Part shown: piece after piece, positions 1-8,926 of the stretch
Position numbering within the stretch: position 1 is the stretch's first letter
How the letters are laid out: each line of letters starts with the position of its first letter
Source: Streptomyces koelreuteriae
Lineage (GTDB): Bacteria; Actinomycetota; Actinomycetes; Streptomycetales; Streptomycetaceae
Assembly (NCBI RefSeq): GCF_018604545.1
Contig: NZ_CP075896.1
Location: 248,001-312,000 of the forward strand
Direction of reading: 5' to 3'
DNA: 64,000 nt
Program-made: the position numbers and the translations under genes
The notes under the pieces: generated by a model
Database searches by the model: none
What the model saw: the letters and a program-made list of their open reading frames with translations, nothing else
Told to the model about the DNA's origin: nothing

Positions 1-875
1 ACCGCCACCTCCTCGTACTTCTTGCGGCGGATCGCCACCAGACTGGTGACCAGGCCGATGAGCAGGGAGAACAGCACGGTCGCGGCCGCCGCGCCGCCGA
101 CGTCGAACTCCTGCAGGGCGGTGCGCTGGATGTCGTACGTGCTCGTGGTGGTCGAGAAGCCGGGGCCGCCGGACGTCACGACGTAGACGATGTCGAAGAC
201 CTTGAAGCCGATCACCAGCTTGAGCAGCAGGACGGACAGCAGGGTCGGTTCGATGTACGGCAGGACGATCGAGCGGAGGGTGCGCGCACGGCCGGCGCCG
301 TCGAGGGCGGCTGCCTCGCGCAGTTCGTCCGGTACTCCGAGGAGCGCGGCGTACACGAGCAGCATCACGAAGGGTGTCCACTGCCAGCTGTCGATGACGA
401 CGAGGGTGATGAACGCCCCCGTACCGCTGCCGAGCGGATTCACGCCGGGCAGTCCTGCCGCCTGCAGGACGCCGTTGAGGGCGCCGCCCACCGGGGCCAG
501 CAGCAGCTTCCACGCCACGCCGACCATGACGGGCGGCGTGACCAGCGGAAGCAGCAGGAGCGTGCCCAGCAGGCCCGGGCGGGCGGCCCGGGCACGCAGC
601 AGGAGCGCGAGGGCCGTGCCCAGCACCAGTTGCACGGCGGCGGCGAGCACCGCGAAGAGCACCGACCGCCACAGCGAGCCGGTGAACGACTGGCTCTCCA
701 GCGCGGTACGGAAGTTGTCGAACCCGGTCCAGCGTTGCAGGGGCCGGGCCAGGGTGGAGTCGGTGAAGGCCAGGCCGATGACGTAGACGAGCGGGTAGGC
801 GGCGAAGACCGCGAGGAAGGCCACGGACGGCGCGGCGAGCGCTCCGGGGACCCGGGCGGCCGTCCTGGCTGTCAT
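1..875 (-). CDS. ABC transporter permease, MalF-like (CUT1 type), 3' end outside window
   Basis: Inner-membrane subunit of a binding-protein-dependent importer. Several hydrophobic segments are visible, the first at about residues 12-37. The EAA loop that docks the ATPase reads DELREAAALDG at about residues 181-192, the usual place for MalF/UgpA-type permeases. The start ATG (873-875) overlaps the stop of the upstream binding protein as ATGA, so the two are translationally coupled. The gene continues past position 1, where a second permease would be expected. It ends an operon of organosulfur oxygenases, so its cargo may be a sulfur compound, perhaps a sulfosugar, rather than an ordinary sugar. 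The family call is firm; the substrate is inference. Confidence 0.9.
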   Translation of the reverse strand, partial: MTARTAARVPGALAAPSVAFLAVFAAYPLVYVIGLAFTDSTLARPLQRWTGFDNFRTALESQSFTGSLWRSVLFAVLAAAVQLVLGTALALLLRARAARPGLLGTLLLLPLVTPPVMVGVAWKLLLAPVGGALNGVLQAAGLPGVNPLGSGTGAFITLVVIDSWQWTPFVMLLVYAALLGVPDELREAAALDGAGRARTLRSIVLPYIEPTLLSVLLLKLVIGFKVFDIVYVVTSGGPGFSTTTSTYDIQRTALQEFDVGGAAAATVLFSLLIGLVTSLVAIRRKKYEEVA

Positions 876-2239
876 CCGGAGGCTCCCTTGAGTTCCTTGG
901 CCCAGGCGCGCTGCGTGTTCCCCAGGGCGGTCTTCGCGCTCTGCTTGCCCTGCAGGCCGAGGGCGAGCTCGTCCACGAGGGTCTGGAGCAGATCGGGGGC
1001 CTTGGGCACGGTCGGCCAGGGCAGGGGGTCGCCCGCGAGGCCGGTGCGGACGACCTCGTAGGAGTCGGGCGAGTTCTTGCGGAACGCCGAGGAGCTGAGG
1101 GTGCTGGTGCGGATCGGGTCGGCGCCCGCGTCGGGCCGGGCGAGCACGAGGAGGTTCTGCTGTGCGGCGGTCGCCCACTTGATGAAGGCGGCGGCGGCCT
1201 CCTTCTGCTTCGACGCCGTGGACACGGCCAGTCCGAAGCCCGCGTCGAGCGAGGTGCGGGGCCTGGTGTTGTCGCCGCCGACGGGGAGGGTGGTGACGGC
1301 CCACTTGTCGACGACCTTGGACTGCTTGGGGTCCTGGGCGCGCTTGGCGAAGTCGGTCCAGAAGTCGAGCATGGCGCCCTTGCCGTCGAGGAAGGCGGGC
1401 AGCGCCTGGTCGAAGCCGATCTGCAGCGGGGTGGGCAGCGCGCTGGGCGCGGCGTCGAACAGCACCTGCGCGGCCTCGATCGCCTCCGGGGTGTCGAGGG
1501 TGGGCGCGCCCGAGGCGTCGAGGAAGGAACCGCCGTATCCGGCGAGGCGGTTGGCGAAGGCGCAGCCGAGGATCACGGGGACCTGCTGGGCCTCGATGAT
1601 GGTGCCGTAGTACTTGCCCCTGGCGTCCTTGGTGATCTTCGCGGCTATGTCGTTGTACTCGTCCCAGGTGCGGGGCGCCTCGACCTTGTGCCGCTCGAAG
1701 ATCTCGGTGTTGTAGAAGAGGATGTGGGTGTCGCCGTCGTAGGGCAGGCCCCAGCGCTTGCCGTCGTAGCGGGTGTACGTGTCGTACAGGGACGGCAGGA
1801 AGTCGCTCTCCTCGATGTCCTTGTGCGCCTTGATGTAGGCGGTGAGGTCCTCGATGACACCGCCCTCGGCGAGGGTGCCGACGGCCGCGTACCAGTACAT
1901 GAAGACGTCGAACTGGCCCGCCCCGGACTGCACGTCGAGCACGGCCTTCGCCGTGAGCTTGTCGTACGGCACGGGGGTCACCGACAGCTTGGCGCCGGTG
2001 GCCTCCTCGAAGGGCTTGCTCAGGTACTTGAACGACAGGGCGTTCGGCTGGTTGGCCAGGATCTTGAGGGTGACCCCGTCGAGGTCGGGCTTGGCGGTCG
2101 GGTCGAGCGCGACGGATTCGGAGGAGCCGCAGGCGGTCAGGAGCGGTCCGGCGGCGGCGAGGGCGGCGGCACCGCCGGCGGCGCGCAGCAGGTGTCTGCG
2201 GGAGAGCGGGGAACGCGACAGGCGCGGGGTCGGGGTCAT
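872..2239 (-). CDS. Extracellular solute-binding lipoprotein, family 1 (sugar-type ABC importer)
   Basis: A 455-aa solute-binding lipoprotein that delivers ligand to the permease immediately downstream. The N terminus carries a Tat-like twin arginine (SRRHLL, residues 13-18), a hydrophobic stretch and a lipobox LTAC with the lipidated Cys at residue 37. The body matches family-1 (CUT1) sugar-binding proteins, including FDVFMYW and a WGLPYDGDTHILFYN segment. The start ATG has an AGGAG ribosome site 7-10 nt upstream; the reading frame stays open further upstream but that part is antisense to the next gene. CUT1 binding proteins usually bind oligosaccharides or glycosides. Placement among SfnG, SsuD and SfnB homologues suggests a sulfur-containing ligand such as a sulfoquinovoside, which is unproven. 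Confidence 0.9.
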   Translation of the reverse strand: MTPTPRLSRSPLSRRHLLRAAGGAAALAAAGPLLTACGSSESVALDPTAKPDLDGVTLKILANQPNALSFKYLSKPFEEATGAKLSVTPVPYDKLTAKAVLDVQSGAGQFDVFMYWYAAVGTLAEGGVIEDLTAYIKAHKDIEESDFLPSLYDTYTRYDGKRWGLPYDGDTHILFYNTEIFERHKVEAPRTWDEYNDIAAKITKDARGKYYGTIIEAQQVPVILGCAFANRLAGYGGSFLDASGAPTLDTPEAIEAAQVLFDAAPSALPTPLQIGFDQALPAFLDGKGAMLDFWTDFAKRAQDPKQSKVVDKWAVTTLPVGGDNTRPRTSLDAGFGLAVSTASKQKEAAAAFIKWATAAQQNLLVLARPDAGADPIRTSTLSSSAFRKNSPDSYEVVRTGLAGDPLPWPTVPKAPDLLQTLVDELALGLQGKQSAKTALGNTQRAWAKELKGASG

Positions 2240-2262
2240 TTGGTGGTTCTCCTGGCTTCTTC

Positions 2263-3438
2263 TTACGTGTAGAGGGTGAAAGGCGCGTGGGTGCCGTTCA
2301 GGAAGTGGTCGCCGACCTCGCGGAGCTTGTAGGCGACGGGGTCGTGCAGGGTGTGGGTGCGGACGTTGCGCCAGAACCGGTCGAAGCCGTGCGCGGAGGC
2401 CGTCGCCCTCGCGCCGGTGACTTCGAGGATCCGGGCGGTGATGTCGAGGGCTGCCTTGGTCGAGGCGACCTTGGCGGCGGCGACGGTGACGGCGATCTCG
2501 CCGCGCTCCTCGGCAGTGAGGTCCTGGCCCCGGTCGATGCCGCGCTGGACGGCTTCGGCGGCGTGGTCGGCGAGGAGCCGCACCGAGCGTGCGGACACGG
2601 CGAGTTCGCCGTAGGTGGCCAGCGTGTAGGGGTCCTGGGTGGCGGAGTCGACGCCCGACAGCAGCCACGGGCGGGTGGTGTCGCGGGTGTACTCGGCGGC
2701 CGCGGCGAGCGCGCCCTCGGCGATGCCCAGGTAGAAGTGGACGAAGACCAGCTGGATCGCGGGGGTGACGAGGGTGGCGAACGGGGTGAGGGTGCCCGCC
2801 TCCTCGGAGAGGGACCCGATGATGTCGTCCGCCGCCACCGGCACGGCGTGGAATTCCACGCTGCCGCTGGCCGAGAGCCGCTGCCCGAAGTTGTCCCAGT
2901 CGTCGTGGCGTACGACGCCGGGGTGGGCCGGATCGAGGAAGACGACGACCGGTTCGCCGGTGTCCGTGCGGGTGGCACCGGCGACGAGGCGGTCGGCGAC
3001 ACGGGCGCCGGTGGCGAAGCTCTTGCGCCCGTCGAGCCGGAAGCCGTCGCCCTCGGGGGTCAGGGTGACGTCCGGGTCCCGGGGGTTGAACGCCCCGCCC
3101 CACAGCCACTGTCCCTCGGCCGCGGCGCGCTCCAGTCGCTCGACGATGGCGGGCTCGCCGAAGAAGCGCGGGTTCCAGGACAGCAGGTAGTGGTAGCCGA
3201 GGAGTTGGCCGATCGAGCCGTCCCCGGCGGCGATCTCGCGGATGACGGCGTAGGCGGTGCGCCAGTCCGCTCCCCCGCCGCCGTACTCTGCGGGAACCAG
3301 CAGCGTGAGCAGCCCGGCCGCGCGCAGCCGTTCCACCTCCTCGAAGGGCGGCTTGTTGGCCTTGTCGCGCTGGGCGGCGTCCTGGGCGAGGTCGGCGGCC
3401 ACGGCACGGGCGGTGGCGATCCAGTCGGTCGTGGTCAT
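2263..3438 (-). CDS. DszC-like flavin-dependent monooxygenase (acyl-CoA dehydrogenase fold)
   Basis: A 391-aa protein of the acyl-CoA dehydrogenase superfamily, in the branch of flavin-dependent sulfur or amine oxygenases (DszC, SfnB). Such enzymes use reduced FMN from a partner reductase to oxygenate sulfides or related compounds. Visible features are the N-terminal helical domain (residues 1-120), a beta domain with DDWDNFGQRLSASG at about 200 and a C-terminal helical bundle ending in RFWRNVRTHTLHDPVAYK. The RNxRTHTLHD motif recurs in the two other paralogues of this operon. It starts 7 nt after the upstream paralogue stops. It is the most divergent of the three, so its substrate probably differs. 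Confidence 0.85.
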   Translation of the reverse strand: MTTTDWIATARAVAADLAQDAAQRDKANKPPFEEVERLRAAGLLTLLVPAEYGGGGADWRTAYAVIREIAAGDGSIGQLLGYHYLLSWNPRFFGEPAIVERLERAAAEGQWLWGGAFNPRDPDVTLTPEGDGFRLDGRKSFATGARVADRLVAGATRTDTGEPVVVFLDPAHPGVVRHDDWDNFGQRLSASGSVEFHAVPVAADDIIGSLSEEAGTLTPFATLVTPAIQLVFVHFYLGIAEGALAAAAEYTRDTTRPWLLSGVDSATQDPYTLATYGELAVSARSVRLLADHAAEAVQRGIDRGQDLTAEERGEIAVTVAAAKVASTKAALDITARILEVTGARATASAHGFDRFWRNVRTHTLHDPVAYKLREVGDHFLNGTHAPFTLYT

Positions 3439-3445
3439 GGGGTCC

Positions 3446-4630
3446 TCAGACGATTCCGTTGGCGGGCGGGGCGACCCCGTTCAGGGCGTGGTTGCCGAGG
3501 TGCTGGATCTTCCAGCGGCGCGGGTCGTGCAGGGTGTGGGTGCGGGCGTTGCGCCAGTGCCGGTCCAGGCCCCGGCCGCCGGTCACGGACCGGGTGCAGA
3601 TCAGGGCGAAGACGTCGTTCGCCACGGTCAGCGCGGCGGTGTCGGCCTGGGCGCGGGCGGCGGCCACGGCGACGGAGGCCTCGGCCGCGAGGCCCGCGTC
3701 GTCCGACGCGGAACGGGCCGCGTCGATGCTGTCCCCGGCCCGGTCGAGAAGGGCCTCGGCGGCGCGTACGAGCAGGGCCAGCTCGCCGAACCTGTGGATC
3801 ACCAGCGGTTCCTCGTTCGCCCGGTCGGCGCCCGACTCGCCCCACGGCCGGGCGATGTCCCGGATCAGCTCACCGCCCTCCTCCAGGGCCCCGCGGGCGA
3901 TGCCGGTGTCGACGGCCGCGTGGATGAACTGGCCGAAGGCGCCGAAGACCTCGGGCCGTTCGAAGGTGAGGTGGTGGGGCACCACCCGGTCGGCGGGCAC
4001 ATGTACGTCCTCGAACCGCACGGTCCCGCTCGCGGTGCCGCGCTGCCCGATGCCGTCCCAGTCGTCGACGACCGTGACCCCGGGGGCGTCGTACGGGACG
4101 AAGGCCGCGGTGAGGCTGTCGTCCGGGCCGAGGGCGAAGACCGGGATCCAGTGGGCGAACAGGGCTCCCGTGGAGTAGTTCTTGGTGCCGGTCAACGTGT
4201 AGGAGCCGTCGGGGCGGGGCTCCAGGCGGGTGGCGAACTCCAGGGCGTGCCGGGTGCCCTTCTCGGCGAGGGCGTTGCCGAACCTGCGTCCTGCCAGCAA
4301 CTCGGCGTAGAACAGGTCGCGTTGTGCGGCCGTGCCGTTCTCCTTCAGTACCTCGACGAAGAAGAAGTGGTTCTGCGGGATCTGGCCGATGCTCGGATCG
4401 GCGGCCGAGAGCAGCCGGACGACCTCTCCGAGGGTGCGGGCGCCGACGCCGGCGCCGCCGTGGGAGCGGGGCACGGTGATGCCCAGCAACCCGGAGGCGG
4501 ACAGCCGGTCCAGTTCGGCGCGCGGCAGGATGCGCTCGGCGTCGCGCAGGGCCGCCTCGCGGGCGAACTCGGCGGCGAGTTCGCCCGCGACGGCGACCGC
4601 TTCGGCGTCGTCGGCGATCACTTGCGTCAT
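3446..4630 (-). CDS. SfnB-family sulfur acquisition oxidoreductase
   Basis: A 394-aa acyl-CoA dehydrogenase-fold protein closest by eye to the SfnB family, whose members cluster with dimethylsulfone and sulfonate scavenging genes. Motifs include IPQNHFFFVEVL (about residue 85), KNYSTGALFAHWIPVFAL (about 150) and a C-terminal RNARTHTLHDPRRWKIQHLG. It shares a nearly identical architecture and N-terminal start (VIADDAEA) with the gene at 5817-7004, indicating a duplication within the operon. Its ATG overlaps the stop of the upstream SsuD-like gene by 4 nt. FMNH2-dependent chemistry is inferred from the family and from the FMN reductase in the operon; the exact substrate is unknown. Confidence 0.87.
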   Translation of the reverse strand: MTQVIADDAEAVAVAGELAAEFAREAALRDAERILPRAELDRLSASGLLGITVPRSHGGAGVGARTLGEVVRLLSAADPSIGQIPQNHFFFVEVLKENGTAAQRDLFYAELLAGRRFGNALAEKGTRHALEFATRLEPRPDGSYTLTGTKNYSTGALFAHWIPVFALGPDDSLTAAFVPYDAPGVTVVDDWDGIGQRGTASGTVRFEDVHVPADRVVPHHLTFERPEVFGAFGQFIHAAVDTGIARGALEEGGELIRDIARPWGESGADRANEEPLVIHRFGELALLVRAAEALLDRAGDSIDAARSASDDAGLAAEASVAVAAARAQADTAALTVANDVFALICTRSVTGGRGLDRHWRNARTHTLHDPRRWKIQHLGNHALNGVAPPANGIV

Positions 4631-5784
4631 CGTGGGTTTCCCGCGCCCGCGAAGGGGACCTGGGCGGCGGCCGCGACCCGAGGGAAGGGGTGCTTCCACA
4701 GGCCCTGTGCCTCCAGCCTCGGCAGGACGCCCTCGCCGAACCAGTAGGCCTCCTCCAGGTGGGGGTAGCCGGAGAGGACGAACTCCTCGATGCCGAGGGC
4801 CGCGTACTCCTTGATGCGCTCGGCGACCTCGTCGTGGCTGCCGACCAGGGCCGTGCCCGCCCCGCCGCGCACCAGACCGATGCCGGCCCACAGGTTGGGG
4901 TGGATCTCCAGGGCGTCCCGGCTGCCGCCTTCGTGCAGGGCGAGCATGCGCTGCTGCCCCGTGGACTCGCTGCGGGCGAGCCCGGCCTGCACGGACGCCA
5001 CGGTCTCCGGGTCGAAGCCGTCGAGCAGCCGGTTGGCCTCCGCCCACGCCTGCTCGGAGGTGTCGCGGGTGATGACGTGCAGCCGGATGCCGAAGCGGAC
5101 GGTGCGGCCCTGCTCGGCCGCCAGCTTCCTGATCCAGGCGATCTTCTCGGCGACCTGCGCGGGCGGTTCGCCCCAGGTGAGGTACACGTCCACGTGACGT
5201 GCGGCGATCTCTCCAGCGATCGGCGAGGAGCCGCCGAAGTAGACCTCGGGGACCGGGTCGGGCACCCGGGCCAGCGTCGCGTCCGCCACCTGGAGATGCT
5301 CGCCGTGCAGATCGACGGTCTTGCCCTCCCACAGCTCCCGCACGATCTGCAGGAACTCGCCGGTACGGCGGTAGCGCGCGTCCTTGTCGAGGAAGTCGCC
5401 GTAGGCGCGCTGCTCGTGGCTCTCGCCGCCGGTGACGACGTTGAGCAGCAGCCGTCCACCGCTCTGCCGCTGGAAGGTGGAGGCCATCTGCGCGGCGAGC
5501 GTGGGCGAGACGAAGCCGGGCCGGAAGGCGACCAGGAACTTCAGCCGCTCGGTGTTCTGACTGACCATCGCCGTCGTCAGCCACGCGTCCTCGCACCAGG
5601 CGCCGGTGGGGGTGAGGGCGCCGACGAAGCCGAGGTCCTCTGCGGCGCGGGCGATCTGGCTCAGGTAGGCGACCGTCGGCGGCCGGTCCCGGCCGGAGGC
5701 GGTGGCCGGGGTGCCGTGGCCGCCGCCGACGACATGGCGGCTGTCGCCGTTGGTGGGGAGGAACCAGTGGAAGGTGAGGGACAC
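4627..5784 (-). CDS. ssuD: FMNH2-dependent alkanesulfonate monooxygenase (SsuD-like, LLM class)
   Basis: A 385-aa luciferase-like monooxygenase, close in length to SsuD (about 380 aa). SsuD cleaves the C-S bond of sulfonates with FMNH2 and O2, releasing sulfite and an aldehyde. The sequence shows the start pattern LTFHWFLPTNGD, the NVVTGG segment (about residue 133), YLTWGEPPAQVAEKI and the C-terminal FVLSGYPHLEEAYWFGEGVL typical of SsuD/MsuD. Reduced flavin would come from the reductase encoded at 7001-7558. It sits between two SfnB-like genes. Substrate range (methanesulfonate, longer sulfonates, sulfoquinovose) cannot be read from the sequence. Confidence 0.92.
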   Translation of the reverse strand: MSLTFHWFLPTNGDSRHVVGGGHGTPATASGRDRPPTVAYLSQIARAAEDLGFVGALTPTGAWCEDAWLTTAMVSQNTERLKFLVAFRPGFVSPTLAAQMASTFQRQSGGRLLLNVVTGGESHEQRAYGDFLDKDARYRRTGEFLQIVRELWEGKTVDLHGEHLQVADATLARVPDPVPEVYFGGSSPIAGEIAARHVDVYLTWGEPPAQVAEKIAWIRKLAAEQGRTVRFGIRLHVITRDTSEQAWAEANRLLDGFDPETVASVQAGLARSESTGQQRMLALHEGGSRDALEIHPNLWAGIGLVRGGAGTALVGSHDEVAERIKEYAALGIEEFVLSGYPHLEEAYWFGEGVLPRLEAQGLWKHPFPRVAAAAQVPFAGAGNPR

Positions 5785-5816
5785 GAGGGGTCTCCGATCG
5801 TGAGGTGGGGGGCGGG

Positions 5817-7004
5817 TCAGAGCAGGCCGTGCCGGGGCGGCCGGGTGCCGCTCAGCACATAGCGGCCGATGTGCTGGACCTTCCAGCGGGCCGGGTCGTG
5901 CAGGGTGTGGGTGCGGGCGTCGCGCCAGTGCCGGTGCAGGCCCAGGGAGTCGAGCGCGGCGCGGGTGCCGGCGACCTCGAAGAGGGCGCTGCCGATCTCC
6001 ACGGCGGTCTCCGCGGCGGTCACCTTGGCGGTGGCCACCGCGATCGAGGCCTCGGCGGCCGAGTCGTCGGTCAGGTCGCCCCGGGCGGCGTCGACCGCCC
6101 GCGCGGCCTCCCGCAGCAGGGCCTCCGCCGCCCGGAGGCGGATCGCGAGTTCGCCGAACCGCTGGATCAGCAGCGGATCCTCCACGGCGGTCTCGAAGCC
6201 GCTCTCGAACCAGGGCCGGCTCTTCGTACGGACGAACTCCACGGCCTCCGCCAGCGCCCCGGAGGCGATCCCCGCGTCGATGGCGGCGTGCAGCAACTGA
6301 GCCACGGCTCCGTGGAGTTGCGGTCCCTGGAAGGTGAGATGGTGGGGCAGGACCCGGTCGGCGGGGACGGGCACCCGCTCCAGACGGACCGTACCGCTGG
6401 CGGTGGTGCGCTGCCCCATGCCGTCCCAGTCGTCGACGACCGTCACGCCGGGGGCGTCGCTCGGCACGTACGCCACATGCAGGGTGTCGTCCTCGGCACG
6501 GGCCAGGACGGGGATCCAGTGGGCGAACAGCGCGCCCGTGGAGTAGTGCTTGACGCCGTCCAGGACGTACGAGCCGTCCGGGCGCAGCGCCAGCCTGGTG
6601 CGGATGTCCTGGACGTGCTTGGTGCCGGCCTCGGACTGGGCGTTGCCGAACCGCTTGCCCCGCAGTACCTCACCGAAGAAGAACTCCTGCTGGGCGTGTG
6701 TGCCCTGGCGGCGCAGCACGTTGACGTAGACGAAGTGGCTCTGCGGGATCTGGGCGAGGCTGGCGTCGGCGGAGGCCAGCAGCCGGAAGATCTCGGCGAG
6801 CGTCTCGGTGCTCACGTCCGCGCCGCCGAACTCGCCCGGGACACTGACGGCCGACAGCCCCGAGGCGGAGAGCCGTTCCAGCTCGGCGTGCGGGAGCCTG
6901 CGCCGTGCGTCCCGTTCGGCGGCGTCCTTGCGGAAGTCGGCGGCCAGGTCGGCGGCGACGGCCAGGGCCTCGGCGTCGTCGGCGATCACATGGGCCGTGC
7001 TCAT
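5817..7004 (-). CDS. SfnB-family sulfur acquisition oxidoreductase (second copy)
   Basis: A 395-aa paralogue of the protein at 3446-4630, with the same start pattern (VIADDAEALAVAADLAADF), IPQSHFVYVNVLRRQG, KHYSTGALFAHWIPVLAR and C-terminal RDARTHTLHDPARWKVQHIG. The fold is acyl-CoA dehydrogenase-like; the family is linked to sulfone/sulfonate scavenging as a flavin-dependent oxygenase. The start ATG overlaps the stop of the upstream FMN reductase as ATGA, which fits a need for stoichiometric reduced flavin. Having two SfnB-type copies plus a DszC-like third suggests different sulfur substrates or successive oxidation steps. Confidence 0.88.
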   Translation of the reverse strand: MSTAHVIADDAEALAVAADLAADFRKDAAERDARRRLPHAELERLSASGLSAVSVPGEFGGADVSTETLAEIFRLLASADASLAQIPQSHFVYVNVLRRQGTHAQQEFFFGEVLRGKRFGNAQSEAGTKHVQDIRTRLALRPDGSYVLDGVKHYSTGALFAHWIPVLARAEDDTLHVAYVPSDAPGVTVVDDWDGMGQRTTASGTVRLERVPVPADRVLPHHLTFQGPQLHGAVAQLLHAAIDAGIASGALAEAVEFVRTKSRPWFESGFETAVEDPLLIQRFGELAIRLRAAEALLREAARAVDAARGDLTDDSAAEASIAVATAKVTAAETAVEIGSALFEVAGTRAALDSLGLHRHWRDARTHTLHDPARWKVQHIGRYVLSGTRPPRHGLL

Positions 7005-7558
7005 CCGGTGGCCGCCAGTACGGTCGTACGGCCGCCCAGCACGGTGGAGAACTGGTCCGTGACCTGGGCCAGGGCCTCGGCCGAGCCGGGCGCGACGGCC
7101 AGGGAGCCGTCGTCGCTCACGGTGATGTCCTTGTCGAGGGTGAACCAGCCCGGGACGATGTGCGCGGCGCCCATGGAGCTCAGCACGGGACGCAGGGCGT
7201 AGTCGATGGCCAGGACGTGGGCGACGGACCCGCCGGTGGCGAGCGGCAGGACCGTCTTGCCGGCCAGCGCGTACTGCGGGAGCAGGTCCAGCAGGGACTT
7301 CAGCAGCCCGGAGTAGGCGGCCTTGTAGACGGGGGTGCCGACCACGACCCCGTCGGCCTGCTCGACCAGGGCGGTCGCCCGGACGATCTCGGGGTGGCGG
7401 AAGTCCGCCCCGAGGAGCGCCTCGGCGGGGATGTTCCGGACGTCCAGCGGGATGACCTCGTGGCCCTGGGCGGTGAGCCGGGCGTCGAGGTGGCGCAGCA
7501 GTCGCTGGGTGCGGGAGGTGGCGGAGGGGCTGCCGGACACGGACAGGATGGTGGCCAT
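7001..7558 (-). CDS. NAD(P)H-dependent FMN reductase (SsuE/MsuE-like)
   Basis: A 185-aa flavodoxin-like reductase that makes FMNH2 for the two-component monooxygenases of this operon. It shows the flavin-phosphate loop SGSPSATSRTQRL near the N terminus, GTPVYKAAYSGLLKSLLDLL at about residue 80 and LATGGSVAHVLAIDYALRPV at about 115, all standard in SsuE/MsuE. Length matches the family (180-195 aa). It lies directly after sfnG and is translationally coupled to the SfnB-like gene downstream (ATGA overlap). This is the only flavin reductase in the cluster, so it probably serves all the oxygenases. Confidence 0.93.
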   Translation of the reverse strand: MATILSVSGSPSATSRTQRLLRHLDARLTAQGHEVIPLDVRNIPAEALLGADFRHPEIVRATALVEQADGVVVGTPVYKAAYSGLLKSLLDLLPQYALAGKTVLPLATGGSVAHVLAIDYALRPVLSSMGAAHIVPGWFTLDKDITVSDDGSLAVAPGSAEALAQVTDQFSTVLGGRTTVLAATG

Positions 7559-7599
7559 GGGGGTGTTCCCTTCGTGGCTGTTGCTCGGGCGGGCGGTGA

Positions 7600-8727
7600 T
7601 CAGGCGTGGGCCGCTGCGGGCTCGAAGTCGGCCTCCTGGGCCTCCAGTTCGCGTACGAGGGGCAGCACCCGCTTGCCGAAGTACTCGACCTCCTCGTGGT
7701 AGTGCAGGAAGCCGAGGAGGAAGAGGTCGACGCCGAGCCGCTTGTAGGCGACGATCCGTTCGGCGATCTGCTCGGGGGTGCCGATGAGGCCCGTGCGGAA
7801 GCCGTCGTTGTACTGGACGAGGTCCTCGAAGCCGGAGTCCTGCCACATGCCCTTGCCATCGGCGGTGGACTGCCCGGCCTGCCGGACGGCGTCGCGGAAG
7901 CCGTGCACGGCCTCGGTGTCGGCATGGGCGACGATCTCGCGGAGCTGCTCGCGGGCCTCGGCCTCGGTGTCGCGGGCGATGAGGAAGCCGTTGAGTCCGA
8001 ACTTCGGGGGCGTGCGGCCGGCCTCGGCGGCGGAGGCGCGTACGTCGGCGATCTGCTCGGTGACGCCGTCGAAGTCCTTGCCGTTGCTGAAGTACCAGTC
8101 GGAGACCCGGCCGGCCATGGCGCGGGCGGCGGTGGAGTTGCCGCCCTGAAAGATCTCGGGGTGCGGGCGCTCGGGGGTGTTCAGCGGCTTGGGCTTGAGG
8201 GAGAAGTCGCGCACCCGGTAGAAGTCGCCGGCGAGTTCGGCGTGGTCCTCGGTCCAGATGGTGCGCAGGGCGGTGATGAACTCCTCCGCGCGCCGGTAGC
8301 GCTCGTCGTGCTCCAGCCACGGTTCGCCCAGCGCGGTGAACTCGCCCTTGAACCAGCCGCTGACGACGTTGACGGCGAAGCGGCCGTTGGAGAGGTGGTC
8401 GGCGGTGGCGCCGAGCTTGGCGAGGACGCCCGGGTGCCACAGGCCGGGGTGGACGGCGGCGATGACCTTCAGCCGCTCGGTGGCGAGCAGCAGGGCGAGG
8501 CTGAAGCTGGTCGACTCGTGCTGGTTCTCGGCACCGTAGCTGGCCATGTAACGGACCTGGCTGAGCGCGTAGTCGAAGCCGTTGTTCTCGGCGAGGACGG
8601 CCAGTTCGCGGTTGTAGTCGTAGCCCCAGTCGGTGCGCTGCTCGACGGTGCTGGTGACGAGGCCGCCGCTGACGTTCGGCACCCAGTAGGCGAAACGGAC
8701 GGGGTCGGATGCGGGCGGTACGGGCAT
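7600..8727 (-). CDS. sfnG: Dimethylsulfone monooxygenase SfnG
   Basis: A 375-aa LLM-class flavin monooxygenase. SfnG converts dimethylsulfone to methanesulfinate using FMNH2 and O2, feeding the sulfonate pathway. Diagnostic stretches are RFAYWVPNVSGGLVTSTVEQ at the N terminus, DYALSQVRYMASYGAENQHE, FAVNVVSGWFKGEF and the C-terminal LGVDLFLLGFLHYHEEVEYF. It is the first structural gene of the minus-strand operon, about 200 nt downstream of a cysteine-containing leader peptide. Expression is therefore probably raised when sulfate or cysteine is scarce. The start ATG is preceded by CAGGAGTCCCCC, a good ribosome site. Confidence 0.94.
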   Translation of the reverse strand: MPVPPASDPVRFAYWVPNVSGGLVTSTVEQRTDWGYDYNRELAVLAENNGFDYALSQVRYMASYGAENQHESTSFSLALLLATERLKVIAAVHPGLWHPGVLAKLGATADHLSNGRFAVNVVSGWFKGEFTALGEPWLEHDERYRRAEEFITALRTIWTEDHAELAGDFYRVRDFSLKPKPLNTPERPHPEIFQGGNSTAARAMAGRVSDWYFSNGKDFDGVTEQIADVRASAAEAGRTPPKFGLNGFLIARDTEAEAREQLREIVAHADTEAVHGFRDAVRQAGQSTADGKGMWQDSGFEDLVQYNDGFRTGLIGTPEQIAERIVAYKRLGVDLFLLGFLHYHEEVEYFGKRVLPLVRELEAQEADFEPAAAHA

Positions 8728-8926
8728 GGGGGACTCCTGGGAGAGCGGAAAGGCACGCGAAACACACAGGCGTCGGCACGAAATCGTGCTCGCGAGGGGA
8801 ATTCAGACGCGCTGGAGCAGCGGTCCCGGGAAAGCCGTCAGGGCGACGGAGAACGTCCGGGACCGGAATTCAGGAAGGGAGAGGGCGCAGAAAGCGGGTG
8901 GGAGGGTTTCCCTCGGTGCGCTGCGC